A stretch of 24,862 nucleotides of DNA from Temnopleurus reevesii (GCA_036244855.1 BQKZ01001433.1:9793-34654); one strand, 5' to 3'. Positions 1 to 8,931 are shown, numbered from the stretch's first letter. Notes: generated by a model from the letters alone, not told the origin. Made by a program: numbers and translations.

Positions 1-69
<69 letters not shown>

Positions 70-93
70 ATATATATGTGTGTGTGTGTGTGT
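1..93. repeat. (TA)n/(TG)n microsatellite
   Basis: About 30 TA units open the window, followed by a short TACATG-containing transition and a TG run that ends near 92. This is a compound dinucleotide microsatellite. The window edge cuts it, so its true length is unknown. Confidence 0.97.
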
Positions 94-328
94 CGGAATG
101 GGTGGGATCATGGTCAACTTATTTAGCTGAACTGTTATTAGTTTCCTATAATCTCTCGCAACTTACAGTGTAGCAGGCCTAAATCTCAGATTTTACTTTT
201 GATAGATAAATAACTAATTCTACACTTGTGGTTCAACTGTTGCCATTTTGGATGTCAGCAGTTTTCATGTCTTAACTAGCGTGTGTCCTCAATTGCTTTA
301 CGTTCACAAGTAGATTAAACTTGTGCAA

Positions 329-377
329 ACACGCGCACGCACACACACGTTCCCATTCAACACGCACACACACACCC
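329..377. repeat. CA-rich microsatellite
   Basis: Interrupted CA/CG dinucleotide tracts with a short TTCCCATTCAA interruption. The alternating purine-pyrimidine composition is typical of an imperfect (CA)n locus. It has no coding value. Confidence 0.9.
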
Positions 378-487
378 AAGTGAGTCATCAGCAGTAATGT
401 ATAGAATTGTGGGTGTTGTATATGTGTGCAAGGAGATCTCCCTGGCGTGTGTGTGCTTGGTAGTAGAGGGTTTCTGTAGGGGATGCA

Positions 488-509
488 CGTGTGTGAGTGT
501 GTGTGTGTG

Positions 510-582
<73 letters not shown>
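488..582. repeat. (GT)n(AT)n(GT)n compound microsatellite
   Basis: A GT run (about 497-510), an AT run (about 511-521) and a long uninterrupted GT run of about 30 units (about 522-582). The apparent open frames here read as His-Thr or Val-Cys dipeptide repeats and are artefacts of the microsatellite. Confidence 0.97.
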
Positions 583-583
<1 letters not shown>

Positions 584-1034
584 GCAACCGATGTTATTAG
601 ATGTGTCAATTCATAGCGAATATCATGTAGGCCTATAGCCGAATTGATGATCGTCACATTGAAAGGCCAATATGTAGAAACTAATCTAACAAAGATTGAG
701 CAATCTTAATTATCTGTAAACTTTCTATTGATATCAATTTTTATGTTTGGTATGAATGATCAAAGCAACAGTAGTCAATGGTTTGTTTTACATGGAGAAA
801 ATAACTCCAAATCAAATTCCATCTTATCTCTTACATTTCGGTATTTATTGGATTCCGAAAATCCCTCCCAAGTTCTGAGTTTCCACTATAATAATTTAGC
901 TATTCAGGATTTGGCTATGCCCTAATGATGGAAACTGACTATAGTCTTTTTGCCACCACCCCCCCCCCCCATCCCCACTTTTCACTTCAACCTTACAAAT
1001 AATAATGATAATACACAACAAGCGATATGTGCAT
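583..1034. other. Non-coding stretch with a C12 homopolymer
   Basis: I see no gene, RNA or mobile element here. The only distinctive feature is a poly-C run at 959-970, followed by a C-rich ATCCCC segment. The open frame at 728-925 has no recognisable domain and no splice or start context that would support it. Confidence 0.6.
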
Positions 1035-1250
1035 CATTACCCGGCTATAGCATGGCTACCATTCGGCGCTCACTGCATTCAAGGAATTTCTTCCTATCGG
1101 TACCAATTTACCTCACCTGGGTTGAGTGCAGCACAATTTTGAATACATTTCTTGCTGAAGGAAATTGACGCCATGAGTAGGATTCGAACCTACGTACGAC
1201 ACTCGCGTTGAAAGGCGAGAGTCAGAACCGCTACACCACGATGGTCTTGA
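1035..1250 (-). mobile_element. tRNA-derived SINE, copy 1 (3'-truncated)
   Basis: On the minus strand the head carries an RNA polymerase III A box (TGGTGTAGCGG, at 1228-1238) and a perfect B box (GGTTCGAATCC, at 1180-1190), spaced as in a tRNA. The anticodon-loop region reads CTTTCAA, so a tRNA-Glu(UUC)-like origin is plausible but uncertain. The tRNA-unrelated body (about 1040-1175) matches the other two copies at 7509-7807 and 16485-16721: a GCAAGAAAT block, a GTGCTGCACTC block and a GGTACC block. The 3' tail seen in copy 2 is missing. This is a retroposon, not a functional tRNA gene. Confidence 0.85.
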
Positions 1251-1319
1251 AGATACTTTGATTCCCCGAGCATCAAATATGCACCCTTGTGGTCTAATTT
1301 TGCAGCCTTTCTGCCAACC

Positions 1320-1582
1320 CGTTAGACCTAGTCCAGTTGAGGACTGTGTGTTCTGATAGCACCCACCTCTGCATATTCTCTTACAGTGAACACACAGGGA
1401 CTGCATATCACTCAACCACAGAGTCCTTAGGCCTACTGATCTGTATACCCCTCTGATCGCGCCTCCTGTAAGGACTCTGCATGTGGTTGAGTGCTATGCA
1501 GTCTCTGTGTGTTCAGTGTAAGAGAATATGCAGAGGTGGGTGCTATCAGAACACACAGTCTTCAACTGGACTACGTTAGACC
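1320..1582. mobile_element. 245-bp palindromic foldback MITE with 9-bp target duplication
   Basis: The element spans 1329-1573. Its left arm (about 1329-1430) and right arm (about 1469-1573) are inverted copies with only scattered mismatches, leaving a ~40-bp centre. The ends are TAGTCCAGTTGA and its exact complement. Both sides are flanked by the identical 9-mer CGTTAGACC (1320-1328 and 1574-1582), read as a target-site duplication. No protein is encoded; the minus-strand frame crossing it also runs through the adjacent SINE. A 9-bp duplication with long inverted arms suggests a Mutator-like foldback element, but the superfamily is an inference. Confidence 0.88.
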
Positions 1583-2879
1583 CTGTGCAACATTGCACCT
1601 TGCGACTCATAGCACCTTGTTATATTTTTCCCCATCAGAATGTAAGATTTTACAAAATATTTTAGAATAACGGCAGCTGTGGGAACCAAACTGCTCCATG
1701 GTAGATTGCTTCGGTCCAGGATATGGGATTCACCGACTGTGCTATCTTCAGCTCTTTTTAAGCGTGTACCATTTTGACAGTATAATTGTCTGTAGCCACG
1801 AGTGAATACGTTTGACATATTTTCACGGGAAATGAATTCTCACGGTTGACGGATCGGAGTCTACGTTTGATGTGTTATGAATCTGTTTATCGATTGAAAG
1901 ATGCGAACAGCTCAGTCGGTCAACCGTTTGACTTGGAATTAAGCGTTCATACATCGCGCACGCTATGAAAATATTGCACTTTATGAACAAAGTGCAATAT
2001 TAGGCCCTAAAGGTTACACACGAGTAAATAATCTCACATAGGCTTACGTGCAAAATGGCACCCCATCAGACATTCATTAAAATAATAGAACCTATCTATA
2101 GATTTTTTATCAAATTACAGGGAGCGATCGAAATATCACACTCTTTTGAAAAATTTACTTTTCAGGGGCACTTTATCTGCTAAAAAAAGCTTTGGCGGCT
2201 GAAATGAGACTAACAAATAATTTAGCACCACGCCCACTATGAATCTCAGAAATGGTCCTAGAATATAAAAGATTCCATAAATAGCCGAAACTTTGGAAAT
2301 TATCCAGAATGAAAAATAATAATTAAAGAATATAACTTCCAACGTCATTTTAGTACATTTATACCGACTCCAGACAATATTTTCTTATCAATATGTCATT
2401 CTAAACCATTGTATTCTTATGCAAATTTACCTACGCCTTCCCGACATTCATTACGAGCGACCCATTTACTCGTGTGCAACCTAAAAGGTGGTCCCAGTTA
2501 TGCATTATTTTACACCTATGAATGTGCAAAGTTTAATATTTTTCCGAGTGTGACGGTATGCTGTACGTATATATATAGTTCAATAAATTTAGTCATCGTC
2601 CGTAAATGGAAAAAAATGTGGTCTTTGCCCCAAATAGCGTTCACCATTTATCATTTTCCATTTTGAAGTACGGTATATTTTCAAAATTTTACAACAGGCA
2701 ATTAGACAGATTAAAAAAAAAAACTTTCAAATAATGGCACAAGCTACAATTTTATTAACTTTTTTTAGACTATGTTTTTTGCATTTCCCTGATGATACAT
2801 CTGATTTATATTTTCCAAAATATCATTATTCCTGAATATTTCTTTAAAAATATAAACATGCGACGTTTCATGTTAATAG
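1583..2879. other. AT-rich non-coding stretch with one small perfect hairpin
   Basis: I see no gene or recognisable repeat family. The clearest local structure is a perfect 13-bp inverted repeat (AATATTGCACTTT at 1970-1982 and its complement at 1989-2001) with a 6-nt loop. The second half (2670-2880) is very AT-rich. The ORFs at 2136-2348 and 2409-2666 look like chance frames in AT-rich DNA. Confidence 0.55.
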
Positions 2880-3076
2880 TTTTACTGATGAAGAAAAGTA
2901 TTTCAATTATTTATATTTGTTGTTAGAATTTTGAAAAAGGTATATATATATATTATTTAAAAAATCGTGTGCTAATGTTTTAGTGTGACCAATTTATATA
3001 AATCTGTTTCACTCTAATAATGATGTGACACGGAACTTTGATATTTATCGGAATCATTGGCAACGTAGGCTTGCTA
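2880..3076. repeat. Direct repeat, copy 1 (contig-end overlap)
   Basis: This ~197-bp segment is repeated with a few percent divergence at 3516-3696. Both copies start TTTTA(C/T)TGATGAAG and end near TTGCTA. Copy 1 contains about 16 extra bases (around 3018-3034) relative to copy 2. Copy 1 stops exactly at the single N at 3077, which suggests the end of an assembled contig rather than a biological duplication. Confidence 0.85.
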
Positions 3077-3077
3077 N
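3077..3077. other. Single-N assembly join
   Basis: One N sits exactly at the end of direct-repeat copy 1 and at the start of the LINE fragment. Together with the flanking repeat it looks like a contig join and not a base-call ambiguity. Confidence 0.75.
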
Positions 3078-3515
3078 GTTGTCAGGTCCCGATGCTTTGT
3101 GTGGGCAGGTCTTGAATAGCAGCTTTCTTACTCCTTCAGACCTGATTTCAATGGTGTCTAGATGTGGGTACAGGTTCTCCTTATAAGTTGGCATGTTGTC
3201 AAGATCTTCTTTGGTGAAAACCGATGAGAATTGATTATTGAGAAGGGATGCCTTTGTCTCGCTGTCTGTATGAAGGATTCCATCGTTAAGTAGAGCGGAT
3301 ACTCCCGTGCTATCGCAGCGCTTGTTTTTTATGTAGGTCCAAAATCGCTTCCCTCCATGAGAACCCTCTCCACAGATCAGATCGGAGACATATGACTGGT
3401 AGGCTTTGCGGCATTCCTTCTGCATGTTTCTTTTGAGTTCTTTGTACTGGTTCAGATCTTCCTCGGTGTTGCTAGACTTGAGTTTTTTGTAGATTCTCTT
3501 CTTCTTCCGGGACAG
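3078..3515 (-). pseudogene. Fragment of a non-LTR retrotransposon (CR1/Jockey-like) polymerase ORF
   Basis: The minus strand is open from about 3515 to 3078, about 145 codons. It begins LSRKKKRIYKKL, continues through QKECRKAYQSYV, KRFWTYIKNKR, a DG-containing stretch and LLNNQFSSVFT, and ends at KASGPDN. This arrangement is characteristic of the linker between the endonuclease and reverse transcriptase of CR1/L2/Jockey-type LINEs; KxxGPD marks the start of the RT domain. The catalytic parts are absent. The 5' end abuts the local direct repeat at 3515/3516, consistent with ordinary LINE 5' truncation. The 3' part is lost at the single N (3077). The frame is intact over what remains, so the insertion may be young. 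The exact clade is uncertain. Confidence 0.85.
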
Positions 3516-3696
3516 TTTTATTGATGAAGAAAAGTATTACAATAATTTATATTTGTTGTTAGAATTTTGGAAAAGGTATATATATATTTTTTAACAAATC
3601 GTGTGCTAATGTTTTAGAGTGACCAATTTATATAAATCTGTTTCACTCTCCGGAACTTTGATATCTATCGGAATCATTGGCAATGTAATCTTGCTA
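3516..3696. repeat. Direct repeat, copy 2
   Basis: Second version of 2880-3076, directly after the LINE fragment. It lacks the ~16-bp insertion of copy 1 and continues into unique sequence (ACACGCAATATT...), so it is the copy contiguous with the downstream locus. Confidence 0.85.
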
Positions 3697-4218
3697 CACG
3701 CAATATTACGGTAGTAATCTTTTGTGAGAAAACAATAATAATGTCCATAATATGTTTAGCTTCAATAGTCAAATGCTTACAAACTGACAAACAGGCGGAA
3801 TTGCTTATACCTTGCGGTCTTTTACCCAAAGATTCCACTGCAAGCTTGTTTTACGCAGAATGCAATCAAATATCTTATCAGAAGGCCATGTAAAATTCAA
3901 AACGAGAATACACATTATCCAAAGGTCATTTGTATCCAAAATTATCCTTTGATATAGATCTTATTTAGATAATGTCTATATACGACATTTTCATCAGTAA
4001 AAAATAATGTGCGTTGGATGGAGAAGGAATGGGGTGAATAATGATATATGTATTGACAGACAGACGGAAATACGTAGGATGATGATAGAAGAAACAATCA
4101 TATGAGTTCTCTCCTGACGTTTCCGAATTGATAGGAGAATATTATTTCATTAAAAACAATTTTAATGATATTTCTAATCTAAAAGAGCCAAATATTGAGC
4201 AAAGCGAACAAAATTAAT
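3697..4218. other. Upstream non-coding sequence
   Basis: I see no gene, RNA or named repeat. It lies directly upstream of the putative promoter and could carry distal regulatory sites, but nothing in it is diagnostic. Confidence 0.5.
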
Positions 4219-4454
4219 AGCGCCATCTATCGGAATAAACAAGTTATTGCCGCACCTCGTCTGCAAGATAACATGGCGCTACGCACTTCCTGAATTTATG
4301 AACTTCGAAGGAACTGGGATTGCTAATGCATAATTGCGTACCTGAGACGTTTCATATCATCTTACATGCTGGAGCAATATTGAGGCTTTTATATTTACCA
4401 TTTAGTCTCGGTTGTGAGAGTTTATGCTGTTTGTGACACCGTCGACAATGTAAC
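4219..4454 (+). promoter_or_regulatory. Putative promoter and 5' UTR of the Abl-like gene
   Basis: Base composition rises from the AT-rich surroundings towards the exon. AGCGCCATCTATCGG at 4219-4233 resembles the insulator word GCGCC(C/A)TCTAGTGG bound by CTCF, with mismatches. AACATGGCGC near 4270 resembles a YY1 site. TTTATATTTA near 4387-4396 could act as a TATA-like element. The start codon at 4455 has A at -3 and G at +4, a strong Kozak context. The transcription start itself cannot be fixed from sequence. All factor assignments are inferences. Confidence 0.3.
4448..4453 (+). CDS. Start-stop upstream ORF (ATG TAA)
   Basis: ATG at 4448-4450 is followed at once by TAA at 4451-4453; one base later comes the main start codon at 4455. 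Such minimal start-stop uORFs encode only initiator Met and are known in other genes to stall or recycle ribosomes. If the transcript starts upstream of 4448, this element could dampen translation of the main frame. Whether it is in the mRNA is not known. Confidence 0.4.
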   Translation: M

Positions 4455-4605
4455 ATGGGAGGACAACAGACGAAGGCCGAGCCGGCCGCAGCGACCGGGG
4501 ACCAGAGGAGGTCGTCCGCAAGTCACAGCGATCGTCCAGCCAAGACAAAATCCGACTCGACCAAACGGAACCCAAGCAAGTTGGCTGTGGTTGAGCACAA
4601 GCACG
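4455..4605 (+). CDS. Abl1: First coding exon of an Abl-family non-receptor tyrosine kinase (myristoylated isoform), partial gene
   Basis: The exon encodes 50 residues plus one base. It starts MGGQQTK: Gly2 after the initiator Met, with Lys7, suits N-myristoylation. GDQRRSS follows at residues 15-21, then a basic, Ser-rich linker, then VVEHKH at 45-50 just before the donor GGTATGT. The myristoylated first exon (1b) of vertebrate ABL1 has MGQQ at the start, GDQRRPS at residues 10-16, VEH at its end, 45 codons plus one base and a phase-1 junction; the same order, similar length and same phase are seen here. In that family the myristoylated cap docks into the kinase C-lobe and holds the kinase inactive. 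The region is CpG- and GC-richer than its surroundings. SH3, SH2 and kinase exons would lie downstream and are not seen in the window. The overlapping + frame at 4414-4635 and the two minus frames are shadows. Assignment rests on short motifs plus phase. Confidence 0.6.
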
Positions 4606-4611
4606 GTATGT
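4606..4611 (+). other. Splice donor GTATGT
   Basis: GTATGT follows the exon's last G at 4605 and gives a phase-1 intron. In the exon frame, reading on would continue through the donor with no homology, so splicing here fits the Abl comparison. Confidence 0.55.
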
Positions 4612-5722
4612 TACTATGTTAGCTTGTACTGTTGAACTTGAAGGAAAAAAAAACCCGCTGGCATGATTATTTTGATACTTTGCCATTTCATATTTCTCCA
4701 TTTTGCCTCAAACTCTATTGATTTGTAATTGTTTGCTTACAATAATATAATACATTGTTTCATTGCATTGTTTACAAACAATCATCTCACTCTCACTCAG
4801 CCGTGACTGTTTTAAAACATTCATGATGTGAATGACTATAAAGTAAGATCTATTTAAGTTCCAACCTGCATCTAACACTGCAGTATGAGTAGGGCTTATT
4901 ATGAGTAACTAACAGATTTAGCTTTTTTATTGAATGCTGTTGAATTTTATTGAGTCACTAAAATTTGTGAAAGAGTAAATGGAATGATAAATTACCGGAC
5001 ACATTAACAATCAATAACCTTGTCAATAGATTATTGCTACTTAAGTTCAATCATGAAAATAAGCCGAAATGTTTTACTTTTAGATCTCCTCCTGATTGAA
5101 AGCAATCCGCTTTTGACGTATAATACTAATAAAATGGCCGCACTTCAAAATGAGTACACATTTCTTTAGCAGTTTAGGTGCACGATTTCAATTCGCGTCC
5201 GGTATGACAATACTGTCTGGTAATCGGACCTCCAAGTGCTATCTCTATTCAAGAAAGAAGAAGAACTCTTGCAATTTTTGCCGCATGTCAAGAAACCTGT
5301 ACATGTACACTTTCTGACTTTCTCATTGAGAAAACATTTGTAGACCTACAGTACACTGCGAAATTTCCAAAGTTTTGGACCCTGCCATGTCAAAACCATA
5401 ATCAGTACATTTTTTTAAACAATATGAGCCCCATCAAGAAATATTGGATATCAGCTTGTTCAGAATGGATTTTGATAATTGTCTTGTCTTGTCCTAAAGA
5501 TATTATTCCCTGAAAAATATAATCGAAGAAAAGGCACTTGAAGAAATAAAGAGATGTTACATGTAAACATTCAAGGTCAACTATTGACTCCTGAATTCTG
5601 TAAATTCTAATAGACTTTATGCATGGCCTTTTGGTTCCAGAAGTCAAAGGGTTAATAACTTGAAGTTATTGCCAAATTACGTAGTCTGATGTTGCAGGTA
5701 ATTTTAAAAGTCCTTGCTTCTA
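4606..5722 (+). other. Start of the putative Abl intron 1
   Basis: AT-rich single-copy-looking sequence with scattered TACATGTA octamers (5300-5307, 5558-5565). I see no exon, RNA or transposon. The minus-strand frame at 5402-5647 has no recognisable domain. Confidence 0.5.
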
Positions 5723-6666
5723 TCTAAATGAAACAAAGACAGGGTGCTATTTTGAATATTGATTTGAGTTTTAATACCTACATGATGTGCTTGAAGTCTC
5801 CTTTTTCCAGTACAGTGTGTATAGACCTCGTGTATCAGCCAAAAAAACCTCCATTACACAGAAACTTATTGAAATAATAATGTATGAAAAATATATAGTT
5901 TGATGAAAGATAGACATGAAAGCGGTTGTCAGTTGTATTGTTTAATATTTATAACAGTGAATTCTTTTGAACTCTTGCAATACTGTTGTATTGCACAACA
6001 CATAAATGTGATGTAGGGTGTTTCAAAATCTTTCTCAGTTCATTTATATTGATTCACAGTTTTGATATGACAAGGGCTTTTATTTTAGTAATAAGTTGCA
6101 TGCTATTCAAAGTACTTTTTGAAATACATTTACCAGAATTTTTTAGTTGTCCAAATTCATGTTTAACACCACTGTAAAATTGATATATTTTGCCACAAAA
6201 TACAGGAACATGCTAAGCAGTTAACCCATGTTTTTTTTCAAGTACTGAATTCTCTAATATTAATTTTAGACTTTGTGCAAGGAATACCCAGCTCCAGCAA
6301 TCAATGTGTTATTCCTAGGATATTATTCTACAGTATGTGTTATTCCTACAATAATTACAGTGTAGACTTTGGAAGTTGATGAGGCATTGTTATTGTGCTC
6401 TATTGCATTTGACACTGTATGAATAGTAAACTGACTATGATCGCTCATGTGTATGACATGAATTATTAAGACTTACATGTAATCAACCACAGGGACAATA
6501 ATTTTGATCTCTACAATGATTCATCGTTAATGCAATTGGCCAAAGCAAAGATTTCTAAATTCTTAATTGCTAATTTGGTTTGGTTTAGAAATTATTTTCT
6601 GTTTAAAAAAATGTGCAATTTGAATTTAGGAAAAATATTATTCTTACATGTACAGGCTGTACAAGT

Positions 6667-6905
6667 CAGGGCGCTACAAACCCACTTGCCCGCATGCCCG
6701 GGGCCACAAAATGAAGCTGTCGGGCAAGTAAATGAAATTGTCACTTGCCCAATAGGGCAAGTAGCAGCTTTTTCCAGTTTTCATCTTACATACAAATTGG
6801 CATAGGCCATCAATTTGGGGCAAAGGAAATTTTGTTTGGGCAAGTGATTTGAAAACTTGGTTGCATGATTGGGCAACTGGTGAAAAAAATTCTTGTAGCA
6901 CCCTG
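6667..6905 (+). mobile_element. CAGGG-ended MITE (hAT-like, 5-bp TSD), copy 1
   Basis: The 239-bp element starts CAGGGCGCTACAA and ends with the complement of CAGGGTGCTACAA. It is flanked by CAAGT on both sides (6662-6666 and 6906-6910). The interior is dominated by repeated CTTGCCC/GGGCAAG words in both orientations, of the kind that act as subterminal transposase-binding sites in hAT elements. No transposase is encoded, so it is non-autonomous. Homologous copies lie at 9898-10137 (the same insertion in version B), 18419-18654 and, inverted, at 18981-19222. CAGGG ends suggest hAT; the 5-bp duplication suggests the hAT5 branch (inference). Confidence 0.9.
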
Positions 6906-7508
6906 CAAGTATGCAACTTTTTTCTGTATACTTTTTGTGAAATTTTGTACCATTACCAATGTGCTAGTACAACATTCTCATTTTGTAGTTTTTTTCATGG
7001 CTTAAAAAGATGAAAATCCAGGACAGGCACCCAAAGTACATTTCTGTTCAGGTTTACTTTAGAACATTACACGCCGGTAGTTTACAACACATGTAGCCTA
7101 CATGTACACTGTAATAGCGTGTCAATGCACTGTGAGCCCAACATGTATTTGATTTTGATTGAACTGAGAGATGACAATAACAATGAACCTTGAATCGCTT
7201 GAATGCATAATATCATATTGTTGAACAGAAATTCCCAGAGAACCTTCAAACCCTTGAAACCAAAGTAAACAATCAGTCAAATTTGGAATATGGATATTCT
7301 CTCACATACGCATTACAATTACACTGTTCAGTACATAGTGTACAGGTGTTCAATGTTAGAAAAATATACACAAATAAATACTGGGCGGGCTTCACCTACA
7401 TGTATTTTGTCCATTTCTATTTAATTTACAGGCCGTGATCTTCAATATTTTAGGGTACAGTAAGATCACTTTTAATGGGGCTTATTTTTTATTCTCGGCA
7501 CTATACAT

Positions 7509-7807
7509 GTATAATAATAATGAACGGCTTTTACATAGCACTTATCAACTCTTCGTGAGAATTCCCTAAGCGCTCTACAATTGCAGCAGTATTACCCTGG
7601 CTTTAGCAGTGCAGCTATTAGGCGCATAAGCTTTTTCAAGGAATAAATTCCTACCAGGTACCCATTCACCTCACCTAGGTTAAGTGCAGCACAATGTGGA
7701 TAAATTTCTTGCTGAAGGAAATTAACGCCATGGGAACTGTAGGATTCGAACCTACGACCCTCTGGTTGAAAGGCAAGAGTCAGAACCACTACACCACGGT
7801 GCCTCCA
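7509..7807 (-). mobile_element. tRNA-derived SINE, copy 2 (near full length, only in version A)
   Basis: On the minus strand: head GGAGGCACCGTGGTGTAG; A box TGGTGTAGTGG (7787-7797); B box GGTTCGAATCC (7742-7752); the shared body; and a 3' region with GAGCGCTTAGGG, AAGTGCTATGTAAAAG and an ATTATTATT tail. That tail type is typical of SINEs mobilised by L2/CR1-like LINEs. At the matching point version B has no SINE, which marks it as an insertion. I could not find a clear target-site duplication. Confidence 0.88.
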
Positions 7808-7896
7808 AAAAGGGGCACCAATAATTTCCAAGGCCAAGTGGAGGGCATTGAAGTACTGTATCAATGAGGCATCCAAGGCCTGATCGTTGATGGACT

Positions 7897-8270
7897 TTAA
7901 AGCCATTGTTTAACATTGTTTTCATTAAAAAAATTCTCAATTGCCAGATGATAGAGGTTATCTGAAAGATTAATGGTGCATATTAACTATAGAACTGGGA
8001 AAATATCAGGCTTTGAAATCATCGTTTAGTGCTTTAAACAAACAAAAATGTAAAACGTCGTCTCCATAGGCTTTGTTCTGGAATTAATTCGTGGGTCCTA
8101 CGCTTTAATTCAATGTTCATAGATATCTTGATAGTGCATGTATACTTCCTTTATTTTGCATCCGCTATTGAAAAGATTTTTCATCTATCTGAATATATTT
8201 AGATAGGACAGACAGCTTGGTTTGAGAACTTTTTTAATTGTGGTACCGCAATGTTAAACAGTGTCTTTAA
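7897..8270. mobile_element. TTAA-flanked inverted-repeat DNA element, only in version A
   Basis: TTAA at 7897-7900 and 8267-8270 flank a 366-bp element. Its left end AGCCATTGTTTAACATTG and the complement of its right end (AGACACTGTTTAACATTG) form an 18-bp inverted repeat with two mismatches. In version B the flanks TGATGGACTTT and TTGAATTA lie next to each other (around 11092-11112), so B is close to an empty site, though it reads TTTATAA where TTAA is expected. TTAA targeting is the hallmark of piggyBac and Kolobok transposons. No transposase frame is present, so the element is non-autonomous. Confidence 0.8.
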
Positions 8271-8447
8271 TTGAATTATGCCCCTTTTACATTATGCACT
8301 GTGTGTGTGTAAGTACAAATCAGTATTCGACATATCTCTCCCCCAAAGATAATTTGAGAAAAATATTTAGTAACTGTATCAGAATCTTGTCAAGAGATAT
8401 CCAAAAATTTGATTATCAGGTAACTTGTCTTGTTGTACGTTTGTAAG

Positions 8448-8464
8448 CCCCCCCCCCCCCCCCC
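8448..8464. repeat. C17 homopolymer
   Basis: Seventeen consecutive C followed by an A run. At the same place in version B (around 11284) the tract is reduced to CCCGCCCCC, so this run differs between the two versions. Confidence 0.95.
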
Positions 8465-8601
8465 AAAAAAAAAGAATTGTTTGGATGTCCTCCACTGACC
8501 GATCCTTTACAAATGGCCCAACCTGAACCCCTTGTTTTTGCTTTAATATACTAAAATTGAAAAATCACGGTGCAATTGAACATGACCCCAAAATATAATG
8601 T

Positions 8602-8931
8602 TGTCCCTTTTTTTTTTTTCGATTGACTGATGAGTATTTTGAAGAAAAAAATGGCATTAGGAGGCATCAAAACAATCTTTTAGGGGGCCTAAGCTTGCAT
8701 ATGTAAATGTCAGCATCTCTGTTGGAAGTAGCTTGTGGATGTAGACTGATTGGAGGCTATTTTGTCCCTTTTTAGAGTTTTTTTTTCCCGATTGACTGAT
8801 GAGCATTTTGAAAAAAAAAATAGCACTGGGGGGCACTCAAACATTTTTTGGGGGCCTGTAAGTTTGCACACGTAAATGTTAGCATCTCTGTTGGACGTAG
8901 CGTGTGGATGTAGACTGATTGGAGGCTATTT
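8602..8931. repeat. Two-unit tandem repeat (~165 bp), version A
   Basis: Two degenerate units, each running from TGTCCCTTTT through GATTGACTGATGAG, CAGCATCTCTGTTGGA and GTAGACTGATTGGAGGC. Anchor words recur 161-169 bp apart. The same two-unit structure is present in version B (11412-11741), so it predates the split of the two versions. Confidence 0.88.

Noticed and set aside
357..657. His-Thr and Val-Cys repeat frames
   Set aside because: Produced by the (GT)n/(CA)n microsatellite in all phases; not genes.
1178..1246. Possible tRNA genes in the SINE heads (also 7740-7807 and 16656-16721)
   Set aside because: A and B boxes are present, but the acceptor and anticodon arms do not pair properly, and each is followed by the shared SINE body, so they are retroposon heads.
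1843..1926. CGGTTGAC...GTCAACCG inverted pair as transposon ends
   Set aside because: Only 8 bp match, there is no flanking duplication, and such a pair is expected by chance in a window this long.
1970..2001. Hairpin containing TATTGCACTT, the 5' word of the miR-92/miR-25 family
   Set aside because: The stem is only 13 bp with a 6-nt loop, too short for a microRNA precursor, and the match to miR-92 stops after ten bases. Probably coincidental.
5986..6177. Identical 63-codon frames at 5986-6177 and 9215-9406
   Set aside because: Their identity follows from the duplicated DNA segment, which is identical well beyond the frame. No domain, Cys-rich scaffold or splice context supports coding.
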